A DNA stretch of 64,000 nt from positions 742,385-806,384 of the forward strand of contig NZ_JAQQPZ010000013.1 of assembly GCF_028750675.1 (NCBI RefSeq), read 5' to 3'. Every line of letters begins with the position of its first letter. Within the stretch, counting starts at the first letter, position 1. This DNA comes from Shewanella metallivivens (GTDB taxonomy: Bacteria > Pseudomonadota > Gammaproteobacteria > Enterobacterales > Shewanellaceae). Positions 19,869 through 31,322 of this stretch are shown one piece after another. The notes beneath the pieces are model-generated. The model was not told the DNA's origin. It saw only the letters and a program-made list of their open reading frames with translations, and searched no databases. The position numbers and the translations under genes are program-made.

Positions 19869-21325
19869 TAATTCTTCCAAAATGTAGGCGTAAACAATAC
19901 TAATAGTGTAAACACTTCTAGACGACCAAATAGCATCGCAACAATCAATACCCACTTAGCGCCGTCTGTCACGTTAGCATAGCTTGATGCAACATCTCCT
20001 AAACCTGGGCCTAAGTTGTTAATACTCGCCGCAGTCGCACTAAATGCCGTAATTGCATCCATTTCCATTGCCATTAAAATCACCATACACACTACAAACA
20101 CCAGCGCATAGGCAGAAAAGAATCCCCAAACCGCATCAATAATCCGATCAGGTAATGCATTACCGCCAATTCGGATAGAATACATCGCCTTAGGATGAAC
20201 TAAACGTTTCAACTCACGTGAGCCTTGCAATACTAATAAAATTAAGCGGATCACTTTCATGCCGCCGCCAGTAGACCCCGCACAGCCGCCAATAAAACTT
20301 GAGAATATTAACAAAATAGGTAAAAACAACGGCCAAGAGTGAAAGCTCTCAGTACCAAAGCCGGCGGTGGTCGAAATAGACACCACTTGGAAGAACGCAT
20401 AATCGAGGGTTTGTTCCGCTGAGTCGTAAATACCAGACTGATACAAAGTAATAAAACAAATCGCAGTCAACACAAGTTGTACAGCGATAAGCACTTTAAA
20501 TTCGGCATCTTTAAAATAGATTTTAAAGTTAATGCCACGCCAACTAAATGCGGCAAAATGCAGACTAAAATTCACTGCCGCAATCAGTAAAAAAACGGCA
20601 CAAATCACATTGATTAATGGGCTATCAAAATAGCCTAAACTGGCATCATGGGTCGAAAACCCACCAATAGCAATCGTTGAAAATGAATGACAAATAGCAT
20701 CAAAAAGGTCCATACCAGCAAAGTAAAACGCTAACGCACACAAGGTAGTCAGCATAAAATAGATGTACCACAGGGCTTTAGCGGTTTCGGCAATACGGGG
20801 GGTGACTTTGGTGTCTTTTACTGGCCCAGGCACTTCAGCTTTATAGAGTTGCATACCACCAATACCTAACAGCGGTAAAATAGCCACAGCAAGCACAATG
20901 ATCCCCATACCGCCCATCCACTGTAGTAAATGACGATAAAACAATACCGATTTAGGGAGATCATCTAGGCCAACAATAACGGTTGCCCCGGTGGTGGTTA
21001 ACGCTGAAAAGGACTCAAAAAAACTATCTGTCCAACTGAGATTAGGCTCGTTGGAGAAAATAAATGGCAGTGCACCAATCGACCCAAGTACCGTCCAAAA
21101 TAACACCACAATTAAGAATCCCTCGCGAGTACGGAGGTCACCTTTTTGATGGCGATTGGGATACCACAATAGAAAGCCTAGAAAGATACTGACAAAAAAG
21201 GCCTGGATAAACGCGGTGCCACCACCATCTTTATACAAGATAGCCACTAATGCCGACGGTAACATGGTGATTGAAAATAATCCCATCAGCAAACCGGTGA
21301 TTCTAATAATTGTTTTATATTGCAT
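19868..21325 (-). CDS. trkH: Trk-type potassium channel subunit TrkH (copy 2)
   Basis: This 485-residue polytopic protein is a second TrkH. Pore-loop repeats are SALTTTGATVIVG, TIAIGGFST, SISTTAGFGTES and NNLGPGLGD; LQWMGGMGIIVLAVAILP and GCAGSTGGGMKVIR are typical. Repeats 2 and 3 differ from copy 1 (AIGG for STGG, TTAGFG for TTTGYG). It occupies the E. coli trkH position, between yigZ and hemG, and is presumably served by the TrkA encoded 4 kb away. Copy 1 beside trkA is the extra one. Different affinity or ion preference (K+ or Na+) is possible but not shown. Confidence 0.93.
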   Translation of the reverse strand: MQYKTIIRITGLLMGLFSITMLPSALVAILYKDGGGTAFIQAFFVSIFLGFLLWYPNRHQKGDLRTREGFLIVVLFWTVLGSIGALPFIFSNEPNLSWTDSFFESFSALTTTGATVIVGLDDLPKSVLFYRHLLQWMGGMGIIVLAVAILPLLGIGGMQLYKAEVPGPVKDTKVTPRIAETAKALWYIYFMLTTLCALAFYFAGMDLFDAICHSFSTIAIGGFSTHDASLGYFDSPLINVICAVFLLIAAVNFSLHFAAFSWRGINFKIYFKDAEFKVLIAVQLVLTAICFITLYQSGIYDSAEQTLDYAFFQVVSISTTAGFGTESFHSWPLFLPILLIFSSFIGGCAGSTGGGMKVIRLILLVLQGSRELKRLVHPKAMYSIRIGGNALPDRIIDAVWGFFSAYALVFVVCMVILMAMEMDAITAFSATAASINNLGPGLGDVASSYANVTDGAKWVLIVAMLFGRLEVFTLLVLFTPTFWKN

Positions 21326-21398
21326 TAAGGATTCTGTTTAGGTTGTACTGCGACCATGTTAACAATTGAATGACATTCTGGCATAAGTTCGCCATTGC

Positions 21399-22013
21399 TC
21401 AAACAGTAAACTTTACTTGTAACTGGCCCTGAGTCAGGGTCGCTAAAGCTTGATTAAAATCTTGATGGTATGATTTGGCCAATTCAAAATGAATTTCAAC
21501 CTTATCAGTAAACACTTTATTAATAACCACACCATCATGTTGATTAACCATATACTCTACATCGGTTAATTGTGCATAATGACACACCAAACTCGCTGGG
21601 TAACGAATATGCTTTATTTGTGTTTGCACTTGAGGCAATCCTTGCTTAATCCCTGAGGTATAAGCGCGAACTAAGCCACCAACGCCCAACTTAGTACCAC
21701 CAAAATAACGCACAACAATTGCACCAAGCTCACCAATATTAGCCCCCTGCAAACACGCTAACATTGGTTTACCGGCACTGCCCGACGGCTCGCCATCATC
21801 GCTGGCCCCCATATTAATGGTATTTTCAGGGCTACCAGCCACAAAAGCATAACAATAATGGCTTGCACCTGGATATTGCAGCTTTATGTCAGTAAGTGCT
21901 AACTTCATTTGTTGTTGATTTGGGCAATGAAACAACAAAGAGATAAAGCGGCTATGCTTTATCTCTTCCTCTATCAACACGTTAGCTTGAGGTATTAAAT
22001 ATGACTCAATCAA
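21399..22013 (-). CDS. yigZ: IMPACT/YigZ family protein
   Basis: This 204-residue cytosolic protein belongs to the UPF0029/IMPACT family. The N-terminal domain carries [11 protein letters not shown] and the family signature [12 protein letters not shown] followed by [20 protein letters not shown]; a smaller C-terminal ferredoxin-like domain follows. Mammalian IMPACT regulates Gcn2, but the bacterial function is unknown. The start is TTG at 22013, overlapping the pepQ stop by eight bases; no ATG suits the family N-terminus (E. coli begins MESWLIP, here IESYLIP). Gene order pepQ-yigZ-trkH-hemG is conserved. Confidence 0.92.
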   Translation of the reverse strand: MIESYLIPQANVLIEEEIKHSRFISLLFHCPNQQQMKLALTDIKLQYPGASHYCYAFVAGSPENTINMGASDDGEPSGSAGKPMLACLQGANIGELGAIVVRYFGGTKLGVGGLVRAYTSGIKQGLPQVQTQIKHIRYPASLVCHYAQLTDVEYMVNQHDGVVINKVFTDKVEIHFELAKSYHQDFNQALATLTQGQLQVKFTV

Positions 22014-23325
22014 CTAAACCAAACTCTCTTGTCATGTTTTCGACTCGGTTTTGATGCACGATTACGTTATCTTCTATCCTGATCCCACCAAACGGACGCA
22101 GCTCATCAACCGTTTTCCAATTAATCATTTGCTTTGCTGAGGGTGATAGTTGTTCGAGTAAGGTATCAATAATATAAATACCTGGTTCAACAGTCAGCAC
22201 CTGATTAGTGGCTAATACACGAGTACAGCGTAAAAAAGGGTGCGCATCTGGTGCGGCAATGTGTGTGCCTCGTTCATCATGAGCATAACCACCCATATCA
22301 TGCACTTGCAAGCCTAACATATGTCCTAGCCCATGAGGGAAAAATGCACTGGTAATACCTTGTGCAACTAATTGCTCAACAGTGCCGCTTGCAAGTTCAA
22401 AATCAACAAGTATTTGCCCAATTTTCTCATGAGTAGCTATATGTAAATCAACATATTTAACGCCGGGTTTCATTTGTTCAACAATGCTGAGTTGTACTTT
22501 GTTAAGCGCGACAATTAGCTGATAAAAAAGATTTTTCTCAAAAGCATAAGTACGGGTAATATCAGCGGCGTAGCCATGAAAATGAGCACCAGCATCAATC
22601 AAAAAAGATAACCTTTGTTCAGGCTTAGTATGCTCAAGTGCAGTGTAATGTAAAATCGCCGAATTTTGATTTAAAGCCACGATATTGCCATAGGGGACGT
22701 CATTTTCACCCTGGCCAATTTCCAATAAATAACACTGCTGAATGTCGAACTCACTTGCCCCGTTATAAAACGCATTTTTAGCGGCTAAATGACCTTTAAT
22801 CGCGATTTGGTTGGCACGGCGCAAACATTCAAGTTCATACTCCGTTTTATCTGCGCGATGATAGTGTAAATAATTCATCACGGCATCAGGGTTACGGGCA
22901 GTAAAACCTAACACATCAGCCACATCTAAGTGCTCACCGATATATGCCCATGTGGTCACATTTTTAGGTAAGTAATCAGCAATGCGCTCAGGCTTGGTTA
23001 ATAACTGAATATTAAAATGCTCAGTCCAAAACGCTTGCGGTACATCATTCACTTTATGCCAAAAATCAACTGGACGATAAAACACTAAAGTGGGTTTATC
23101 TTGGCCATTCGCTATCACCCAGCAATTGGGAGTATCTAAAATAGGTAACCAAGCTTTAAATTGTGGATTTACTTTAAAGGGATAATTTAAGTCATCTAAA
23201 AATTGTCTATGAGGTTGCCCTGAGTGAATCACAATACCGGTAAGGTTTTCACGCTGGCAAATTTCAGCAACACGACGATTAAGCTCGGTAATATGCGCAT
23301 GATATAGATGGGCTAACTGATCCAT
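22006..23325 (-). CDS. pepQ: Xaa-Pro dipeptidase PepQ
   Basis: PepQ hydrolyses dipeptides with C-terminal proline. This 439-residue protein has an N-terminal creatinase-like domain (about 1-155) and a C-terminal pita-bread metallopeptidase domain. Metal ligands are in place: [20 protein letters not shown] (two aspartates), [16 protein letters not shown] (histidine), TVEPGIYII (glutamate) and [11 protein letters not shown] (glutamate). The ATG at 23325 follows AAAGGGATATTCT. It is transcribed divergently from fadBA, as in E. coli, and leads the pepQ-yigZ-trkH-hemG unit. Confidence 0.95.
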   Translation of the reverse strand: MDQLAHLYHAHITELNRRVAEICQRENLTGIVIHSGQPHRQFLDDLNYPFKVNPQFKAWLPILDTPNCWVIANGQDKPTLVFYRPVDFWHKVNDVPQAFWTEHFNIQLLTKPERIADYLPKNVTTWAYIGEHLDVADVLGFTARNPDAVMNYLHYHRADKTEYELECLRRANQIAIKGHLAAKNAFYNGASEFDIQQCYLLEIGQGENDVPYGNIVALNQNSAILHYTALEHTKPEQRLSFLIDAGAHFHGYAADITRTYAFEKNLFYQLIVALNKVQLSIVEQMKPGVKYVDLHIATHEKIGQILVDFELASGTVEQLVAQGITSAFFPHGLGHMLGLQVHDMGGYAHDERGTHIAAPDAHPFLRCTRVLATNQVLTVEPGIYIIDTLLEQLSPSAKQMINWKTVDELRPFGGIRIEDNVIVHQNRVENMTREFGLVD

Positions 23326-23400
23326 AGAATATCCCTTTGATGAGTTTTAACTCAATAAGTCTATCACAAACTCAAAAACTCATCGCTAGATGATAAAAAA

Positions 23401-23416
23401 TTAAACGGCCGTTTAA
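23401..23416. promoter_or_regulatory. Perfect palindrome in the fadB-pepQ divergent region
   Basis: TTAAACGGCCGTTTAA is a 16-bp perfect palindrome in the 234-bp region between pepQ and fadB. It resembles the AAAC-N4-GTTT-type sites bound by the fatty-acid regulator PsrA in Shewanella and Pseudomonas, as I remember that motif. The position upstream of the beta-oxidation operon fits repression relieved by long-chain fatty acids. This is inference from motif and context. Confidence 0.55.
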
Positions 23417-23559
23417 ATTGGGTGTTGTAATTTTTCTCATTTAGTCGCACACTGACAATCAATTGGTCAATAGATGGCCTAAACTGCTGTGAATTGAGCT
23501 TGATAACTGCACAGTAAATAAGATGTGGAAGTCGCTTTTAAGCAATAAGGAAGCAAGCA

Positions 23560-25710
23560 ATGATCTACCAAAGCCCTACCATTCAGGTTGAGATACTTGA
23601 AGATAATATTGCCAAACTGTGCTTTAACGCACCTGGTTCGGTAAACAAGTTCGACAGAGAAACTCTAGCCTCATTAGATGCTGCATTAGACAGCATAAAG
23701 CAAAACACCAATATTAAAGCGTTATTGCTGACATCAGCAAAAAGCACTTTTATTGTTGGCGCTGATATTACTGAATTTTTGAGTCTATTCCAGCAAGATG
23801 ATGCTACGTTACTTGCATGGGTTGAGCAGGCTAACGCTGTATTCAATAAGCTTGAAGACTTGCCATTCCCAACCGCTTCTGCGGTCAATGGTTTTGCATT
23901 AGGCGGTGGTTGCGAAACCATTTTAGCCACCGATTTACGTGTTGCAGACACCAATGCACGTATTGGTTTGCCAGAAACCAAGTTAGGTATTATCCCTGGC
24001 TTTGGTGGCACAGTGCGTTTACCACGTGTTATTGGCGCAGATAATGCCCTGGAGTGGATTACCACCGCAAAAGATCAACGTCCAGAAGATGCGTTAAAAG
24101 TCGGCGCAATTGACGCCGTGGTTGCACCAGAATATTTAGAAACTGCCGCACTGCAAATGTTGCACGATGCACTCAATGGCAACATAGATTGGCAAGCTCG
24201 TCGCACTAAAAAACAATCAGCGTTACAGTTACCAAAACTAGAGGCCATGATGTCTTTTGCTACAGCTAAAGGCATGGTGTTCTCTGTGGCAGGCAAACAT
24301 TATCCAGCGCCAATGGCGGCTGTGAATGTTGTTGAACAAGCTGCGGGATTAGACCGTGATGGCGCACTTAAAGTAGAAGCACAAGCGTTTATCAAACTTG
24401 CGAAAACAGATGTCGCTCAAGCATTAATTGGTATTTTCTTAAACGACCAATTTGTCAAAGGGAAAGCCAAAAAAGCCAGCAAGCTTGCCAAAGATGTAAA
24501 TCAAGCGGCGGTATTGGGTGCTGGCATTATGGGTGGAGGTATCGCTTACCAAAGCGCCAGTAAAGGCACGCCAATTGTCATGAAAGACATCGCCCAGCCT
24601 GCATTAGATTTAGGCTTGAACGAAGCAGCAAAAATTTTATCTACACAAGTTGCTCGCGGTCGTTCTACGCCAGAAAAAATGGCGAAAGTATTAAACAACA
24701 TCACTCCTTCGTTGGATTATGCAGCGATTAAAGGTAGCGACATTGTTGTTGAAGCAGTTGTTGAACATCCAAAAGTGAAAGCGACGGTATTGGCAGAAGT
24801 TGAAGGTCAAGTTGCAGATGATGCGATTATTGCCTCAAACACCTCAACGATCTCAATTAACTTATTAGCTAAAAGCCTCAAAAAACCAGAACGTTTCTGC
24901 GGTATGCATTTCTTTAACCCAGTGCATAAAATGCCATTAGTTGAAGTTATCCGTGGAGAGCACAGCTCAGACGAAACCATTGCTTCGGTTGTAGCTTACG
25001 CAAGCAAAATGGGTAAAACTCCAATCGTGGTAAACGACTGCCCAGGCTTTTTTGTTAACCGCGTGTTGTTCCCATACTTTGCCGGTTTCAGCGGTTTACT
25101 AGCTGAAGGCGCAGACTTTGCTGCCGTTGATAAAGTCATGGAAAAACAATTCGGTTGGCCAATGGGCCCTGCTTACTTACTTGACGTTGTGGGCTTAGAC
25201 ACCGGCCATCACGCTCAGGCTGTCATGGCTGAAGGTTTCCCAGATCGCATGGGTAAAAACGGCAAAGATGCTATCGATATTATGTTTGAAAACAAGCGTC
25301 TAGGGCAAAAGAACACGAAAGGCTTCTATGCTTACTCAGTTGACCGTCGTGGTAAACCGAAAAAAGACATTGATCCAACAAGCTATGAATTGTTACGTGC
25401 TGAGTTCGGTGAATTAAAAACATTTGAGTCAGATGAAATCATCGCTCGTTGTATGATCCCGATGATCATCGAAACGGTTCGTTGTTTAGAAGAAGGCATT
25501 ATTGCATCACCTGCTGAAGGCGATATGGGTCTAGTTTACGGTATTGGTTTCCCTCCATTCCGTGGCGGTGTATTCCGTTATCTAGACACCATGGGCGTAG
25601 CAAACTTTGTTGCCCTAGCAGACAAATACGCACACCTTGGCGGCTTATATCAAGTCACCGATGCAATGCGTGAACTTGCAGCCAACAACGGTAGTTACTA
25701 CCAAGCCTAA
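23560..25710 (+). CDS. fadB: Fatty acid oxidation complex alpha subunit FadB
   Basis: FadB carries enoyl-CoA hydratase, delta3-cis-delta2-trans isomerase and L-3-hydroxyacyl-CoA dehydrogenase activities of aerobic beta-oxidation. The N-terminal crotonase domain (about 1-190) has the oxyanion-hole segments [13 protein letters not shown] and [13 protein letters not shown] and the catalytic glutamate in [15 protein letters not shown]. The NAD-binding domain starts near 315 with [16 protein letters not shown] and has the catalytic histidine in [15 protein letters not shown]. At 716 residues it matches E. coli FadB (729). It is followed 22 bp later by fadA. Confidence 0.97.
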   Translation: MIYQSPTIQVEILEDNIAKLCFNAPGSVNKFDRETLASLDAALDSIKQNTNIKALLLTSAKSTFIVGADITEFLSLFQQDDATLLAWVEQANAVFNKLEDLPFPTASAVNGFALGGGCETILATDLRVADTNARIGLPETKLGIIPGFGGTVRLPRVIGADNALEWITTAKDQRPEDALKVGAIDAVVAPEYLETAALQMLHDALNGNIDWQARRTKKQSALQLPKLEAMMSFATAKGMVFSVAGKHYPAPMAAVNVVEQAAGLDRDGALKVEAQAFIKLAKTDVAQALIGIFLNDQFVKGKAKKASKLAKDVNQAAVLGAGIMGGGIAYQSASKGTPIVMKDIAQPALDLGLNEAAKILSTQVARGRSTPEKMAKVLNNITPSLDYAAIKGSDIVVEAVVEHPKVKATVLAEVEGQVADDAIIASNTSTISINLLAKSLKKPERFCGMHFFNPVHKMPLVEVIRGEHSSDETIASVVAYASKMGKTPIVVNDCPGFFVNRVLFPYFAGFSGLLAEGADFAAVDKVMEKQFGWPMGPAYLLDVVGLDTGHHAQAVMAEGFPDRMGKNGKDAIDIMFENKRLGQKNTKGFYAYSVDRRGKPKKDIDPTSYELLRAEFGELKTFESDEIIARCMIPMIIETVRCLEEGIIASPAEGDMGLVYGIGFPPFRGGVFRYLDTMGVANFVALADKYAHLGGLYQVTDAMRELAANNGSYYQA

Positions 25711-25729
25711 TCAGTGGGAAAGGAATTAA

Positions 25730-26896
<1,167 letters not shown>

Positions 26897-26948
26897 AAAC
26901 CACTTTATTGTCAACTGAGCCAAACTCAGTTGACAAATAAACACGAAA

Positions 26949-26976
26949 ACGAGCCAATTGGGCTCGTTTTTTTTAT
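26949..26976 (+). terminator. Intrinsic terminator of fadBA
   Basis: A 7-bp stem ACGAGCC/GGCTCGT with a 5-nt AATTG loop is followed by a run of T residues. It lies about 50 bp after the fadA stop codon. Confidence 0.85.
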
Positions 26977-27001
26977 TTTTAAATTTTTCTGCTTTGGCTA
27001 A

Positions 27002-27017
27002 TGTTCCACGTGAAACA
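27002..27017. promoter_or_regulatory. parS: parS centromere site 1
   Basis: TGTTCCACGTGAAACA matches the bacterial parS consensus TGTTNCACGTGAAACA at every position. It lies in the intergenic region between fadA and tusA. ParB, encoded at 54951-55835, would load here and spread. Confidence 0.92.
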
Positions 27018-27144
27018 TGTTTTATAAAAATTAAAAAATGAATAAAAATAACAAAATCGCATTACTGGCGCACCAAACTTGGAAAGTTTACATGACAAGA
27101 GTAACATTAGCGCTAATGAGATCCGCTTATAAAGATTGTATTCA

Positions 27145-27390
27145 ATGACCGATATTTACACTCAAGCACAGCACCAACTCGATGCACTTGGTTTACGCTG
27201 CCCAGAACCTGTAATGATGATCCGTAAAACCGTTCGCAAAATGGCTGAAGGTGAAACCTTATTAATCATTGCAGATGATCCGGCCACCACTCGAGATATT
27301 CCAAGTTTTTGTGAATTCATGGATCATACTCTAGTTGCCAGTGATACCAGCAAAACGCCCTATCAATACCTACTCAAAAAAGGACTTTAG
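27145..27390 (+). CDS. tusA: Sulfurtransferase TusA
   Basis: TusA accepts persulfide sulfur from IscS and relays it to TusBCD for 2-thiolation of U34 in tRNAs for Lys, Glu and Gln. The 81-residue protein, started at the ATG at 27145, places the active cysteine at 19 in [17 protein letters not shown], exactly as in E. coli. [18 protein letters not shown] is the second conserved block. A TTG three codons upstream in frame was rejected because the ATG form matches family length. It is followed 3 bp later by a MOSC-domain gene, so the two are likely co-transcribed. Confidence 0.95.
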   Translation: MTDIYTQAQHQLDALGLRCPEPVMMIRKTVRKMAEGETLLIIADDPATTRDIPSFCEFMDHTLVASDTSKTPYQYLLKKGL

Positions 27391-27393
27391 ATC

Positions 27394-27837
27394 ATGGCCA
27401 TCACATTGGAAGCCATCGCCTACAAAACAGCAAAACGCGGCGTAATGAAACCGACATTTTGTGCCAATGTGACAGTAGAGCGCGGAGTGGAAAACGATAT
27501 TTTTGGTCGTCCAGGAAAACGCCAAGTGACCGTCATGTCAAAACAACAATGGCAAAAAACCTGTCAACACGTTAATGCTGATTTAGATTGGTTAACTCGA
27601 AGAGCAAATCTATTAATTGATGGTTATGAATTTAGTGCTGATGATGTGGGTAAAACGATTTCAATTGGTACAGAGTTAAAACTTGAAATCACAGGAGAGA
27701 CCGATCCATGTAAAAAAATGGAAATGGCTCACACAAGACTAGAACAAGCATTAACACCAGACTGGCGTGGTGGTGTGACATGTAAAGTGATTCAAGCTGG
27801 ATTAATTCAACCCAATGACATAATCACCATCGACTAG
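27394..27837 (+). CDS. MOSC domain protein
   Basis: This 147-residue stand-alone MOSC domain belongs to the beta-barrel family related to the C-terminal domain of molybdenum cofactor sulfurase. The conserved cysteine is in TDPCKKMEMAH and the usual preceding RRANLLIDG and following WRGGVTCKVIQAG blocks are visible. Such proteins are proposed to handle sulfur or molybdenum cofactor. The 3-bp spacing to the tusA stop suggests a joint sulfur-transfer role, which is inference. Confidence 0.85.
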   Translation: MAITLEAIAYKTAKRGVMKPTFCANVTVERGVENDIFGRPGKRQVTVMSKQQWQKTCQHVNADLDWLTRRANLLIDGYEFSADDVGKTISIGTELKLEITGETDPCKKMEMAHTRLEQALTPDWRGGVTCKVIQAGLIQPNDIITID

Positions 27838-28122
27838 TAATACGCGTTCATCAAAGTTATTGACACTTTTCGCACAAATTTACCTGCCATAACTTAATGC
27901 CTATTAATCACAAATAGGCATCTTTGTTAATATCTGTCATCAATTGAAACAGATTTGTTGTACACCTCATCGACGAATTATGCGATAAAGGATCATTCTA
28001 AAAACAACACTCGCAATAAAGCCATATACGAATGGTCTAATTCTATTGTCCATCATAGAAATAGACGGGTATTGAGCTTGATTAAATCCACAGAAGTAAA
28101 ACAACAACGGATAATCTACGTT

Positions 28123-31100
28123 ATGTTAACGCAAAAATTAACCCCACTTTATACAGCCATTGCCCTTTCGCTCGGGCTTTCTAATATTGCTTTTGCCGAA
28201 GACGAAAAAGCCAAATGGCAAGTCAATGCGCCAGAAAAAGCACCATTAACTAAAATTGACATCAATGTGACTGAAGGCACATGGATGAATGTTAACGTAT
28301 CGCCAGACGGTAAACATATCGTATTTGACCTACTAGGTGATATTTATCAAATGCCAATCTCGGGCGGCGAAGCCAAACCATTAGCACAGGGTATAGCCTG
28401 GCAAATGCAGCCTGTTTACAGCCCTGATGGAAAATACATTGCCTTCACAAGTGATGAAGATGGTGGCGATAATATTTGGGTTATGAACGCAGATGGCTCA
28501 AATCCACACCCTGTCACTAAAGAAACCTTTAGATTACTGAATAGCCCAGCTTGGAGCCCAGATTCGCAGTACCTAGTGGCACGTAAACATTTTACTGGCA
28601 CACGCAGCTTAGGTGCTGGCGAAGTTTGGATGTATCACGTGGCTGGTGGTGAAGGTGTTAAATTAACCGAGCGTCCAAACGAACAAAAGGATTTAGGTGA
28701 GCCGGCCTACTCACCAGACGGCCGCTACATTTACTTTAGCCAGGACGCAACGCCAGGTAAAACCTTTCACTACTCAAAAGACTCTGTAAAAGGCATTTAT
28801 AAAATTAAGCGTTATGACACCCAAACTGGCGATATCGAAGTATTGATCGAAGGTACCGGTGGTGCAATCCGCCCAACGCCAAGTCCAGATGGTAAAACCC
28901 TAGCTTACATTAAACGCGACGGTTTTCAGTCAACACTGTATTCACTTGATTTAAAGTCTGGTGAAGAAACAAAACTCTATGACAAACTTGATCGGGATAT
29001 GCAAGAAACATGGGCAATTCATGGTGTGTACCCAACCATGTCGTGGACCAAAGACAACAAGCACATTATATTTTGGGCCAAAGGCAAAATTAATCAACTT
29101 GATGTTAACAGTAAGCAAATTACAGACATTCCCTTTAGCATCAAAACGCAACGCGACATTCAACCTGCTGTTCGCTTTACACAAAACCTTGACCAGGATG
29201 ACTTTGATGTAAAAATGTTGCGTATGGCACAAGTGTCACCTGACGGTGAAAAAGTAGTATTTGAAGCCTTAGGTAAAATTTGGATCCGCGATATCAAAAA
29301 CGGTAAACATAAACGCCTTACTCGCTTAGATGATGATATTAATGAACTATTTCCGCAGTGGTCACGCGACGGTAAAGACATTGTATTTACAACCTGGAAT
29401 GACCAACAACAAGGTACCGTGAGTGTGATCAGTGCGCGAGGCGGTAAAGCCAGAGTATTAACTAGTGAGCCTGGTAAATACGTTGAGCCAACCTTCACTC
29501 CTAATGGCGACTATATTGTTTATCGTAAAGCACGTGGCGGTTATATGACACCACGCACCTGGTCACAAGAGCCGGGTTTATACAAAGTCGATATCAAAGG
29601 TAAAAAAAGTACCAAGCTAACCGCCAGCGGTCACCAACCACAATTTGGTGCAGATTCGGACCGTGTGTACTTTATGGATTTTGGTAAAACGCCTGAGTTT
29701 GCTTCAATCGGCATGAATGGTTTTGAAAAGCGTACCCACTACACTAGCGACCACGCAACAGAGTTTCGTTTATCACCTAATGGGGAGCATCTCGCATTCG
29801 CAGAACGCTTTAGAGTATATGTCACTCCGTTTGCTAAGCACGGCGAAACCATCGCCATTGGACCTAAAGCGACAAACTTACCTATCACTCAGTTAAGTGC
29901 TCGTGCGGGAGAAAGTATTAGCTGGAACGGTAAAAATAATCAACTGTACTGGACATTAGGCCCTGAGCTATATCAAGCCGATGTAGACACTCAATATACG
30001 AAATCTGACACAAAAGTTGATCCTCAAATAACGCCAATAGGGTTTAAAGATAAAGCTGATGTTCCACGTGGAACAGTGGCGTTTACCGGCGGTAAAGTTA
30101 TTACCATGGAAAACGACCAGGTGATTGATAATGGTATCGTTATCGTAAAAGACAACAAGATTGTCAGTGTTGGAGACTCAAATACCGCAATTCCTGAAAA
30201 TGCCCAGGTAATCGATATTAGTGGCAAAACCATTATGCCAGGTTTATTTGATGCACATGCCCATGGCGGTCAAGCAGACGATGAAATTATCCCGCAGCAA
30301 AACTGGGCTTTATATTCAGGCTTATCACTTGGGGTTACTTCTATTCATGATCCATCAAATGATACTACCGAAATTTTTGCCGCGTCTGAGCAACAAAAAG
30401 CGGGCAAAATTGTTGGCCCACGTATTTTCTCCACCGGAACCATATTGTATGGCGCAAACCTACCCGGTTATACCTCACATGTTGATTCGTTAGACGATGC
30501 AAAGTTTCACCTAGAGCGTCTTAAAAAAGTCGGCGCATTCAGTGTTAAAAGTTACAACCAACCTCGTCGAGATCAACGTCAGCAAATTATTGCCGCTGCA
30601 CGTGAACTTGAAATGATGGTAGTACCTGAGGGTGGCAGTTTATTACAGCACAACTTGTCAATGGCGGCTGATGGACACACCACCTTAGAACACTCATTAC
30701 CTGTGGCATCTATTTACAGTGACATTAAGCAATTTTGGAGCCAAACCAAAGTTAACTACACGCCAACACTGGTTGTGTCTTATGGGGGCATATCGGGTGA
30801 ACATTACTGGTACGACAAAACCGATGTCTGGGCTCATCCACGTTTAAGCATGTACGTACCACATGACATTTTAGACGCACGCTCAATGCGCAGAACCACC
30901 GCACCAGATGAACACTATAACCATTTTAATGTTGCCAGAGTTGCAAACGAGCTTAATGATTTAGGTGTGAAGGTAAATATTGGTGCTCATGGTCAGCGTG
31001 AAGGTTTAGCGGCCCATTGGGAAATGTGGATGTTTGCACAAGGCGGCATGAGTAATATGGACGTACTGAAAACGGCAACCATAAATCCAGCAACCACCTT

Positions 31101-31305
31101 TGGCATGGACCATCAATTAGGATCGATTAAAGTAGGTAAGCTTGCCGATTTAATCGTGATAGATGGTAATCCATTAGCCGATATCCGCAGTACCGACAAA
31201 GTGACATACACCATGATTAACGGTAAGTTATTTGATTCAGAAACAATGAATCAACTTAATGGTGATAAACATAAACGTAAGCCATTTTTCTTTGAAAAAA
31301 CATAA
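28123..31305 (+). CDS. Exported TolB-type beta-propeller/amidohydrolase fusion
   Basis: This 1060-residue exported protein starts with a signal peptide (about 1-23, cleavage AFA-ED). Residues about 45-640 form one or two TolB-like propellers with repeated SPDGK-type PD40 blades (SPDGKHIVF, SPDGKYIAF, SPDGRYIYF, SPDGKTLAY, SPDGEKVVF, SRDGKDIVF, TPNGDYIVY, SPNGEHLAF). Residues about 650-1045 are an amidohydrolase with metal ligands H712 and H714 in LFDAHAHGG, the NIGAHGQREG motif and a C-terminal GKLADLIVIDGNPL. The ATG at 28123 was chosen for the signal peptide; the frame is open 56 codons further upstream without family features. The family is often annotated as peptidase or dipeptidase; the true substrate is unknown. 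A parS site lies in the inter-domain linker codons. Confidence 0.88.
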   Translation: MLTQKLTPLYTAIALSLGLSNIAFAEDEKAKWQVNAPEKAPLTKIDINVTEGTWMNVNVSPDGKHIVFDLLGDIYQMPISGGEAKPLAQGIAWQMQPVYSPDGKYIAFTSDEDGGDNIWVMNADGSNPHPVTKETFRLLNSPAWSPDSQYLVARKHFTGTRSLGAGEVWMYHVAGGEGVKLTERPNEQKDLGEPAYSPDGRYIYFSQDATPGKTFHYSKDSVKGIYKIKRYDTQTGDIEVLIEGTGGAIRPTPSPDGKTLAYIKRDGFQSTLYSLDLKSGEETKLYDKLDRDMQETWAIHGVYPTMSWTKDNKHIIFWAKGKINQLDVNSKQITDIPFSIKTQRDIQPAVRFTQNLDQDDFDVKMLRMAQVSPDGEKVVFEALGKIWIRDIKNGKHKRLTRLDDDINELFPQWSRDGKDIVFTTWNDQQQGTVSVISARGGKARVLTSEPGKYVEPTFTPNGDYIVYRKARGGYMTPRTWSQEPGLYKVDIKGKKSTKLTASGHQPQFGADSDRVYFMDFGKTPEFASIGMNGFEKRTHYTSDHATEFRLSPNGEHLAFAERFRVYVTPFAKHGETIAIGPKATNLPITQLSARAGESISWNGKNNQLYWTLGPELYQADVDTQYTKSDTKVDPQITPIGFKDKADVPRGTVAFTGGKVITMENDQVIDNGIVIVKDNKIVSVGDSNTAIPENAQVIDISGKTIMPGLFDAHAHGGQADDEIIPQQNWALYSGLSLGVTSIHDPSNDTTEIFAASEQQKAGKIVGPRIFSTGTILYGANLPGYTSHVDSLDDAKFHLERLKKVGAFSVKSYNQPRRDQRQQIIAAARELEMMVVPEGGSLLQHNLSMAADGHTTLEHSLPVASIYSDIKQFWSQTKVNYTPTLVVSYGGISGEHYWYDKTDVWAHPRLSMYVPHDILDARSMRRTTAPDEHYNHFNVARVANELNDLGVKVNIGAHGQREGLAAHWEMWMFAQGGMSNMDVLKTATINPATTFGMDHQLGSIKVGKLADLIVIDGNPLADIRSTDKVTYTMINGKLFDSETMNQLNGDKHKRKPFFFEKT
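30060..30075. promoter_or_regulatory. parS: parS site 2, inside a coding sequence
   Basis: TGTTCCACGTGGAACA is a perfect 16-bp palindrome that differs from the usual parS consensus only in the symmetric GGAACA end. It is identical to the core at 31331-31346. It lies in codons 646-651 (the D-V-P-R-G-T linker) of the propeller/amidohydrolase gene. Confidence 0.85.
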
Positions 31306-31322
31306 CGGTTAATCTCTGCACA

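Noticed and set aside
28951..29232. Opposite-strand open frame of 93 codons within the propeller gene
   Set aside because: It is a shadow of the strongly coding plus frame, without ribosome binding site or recognisable domain.
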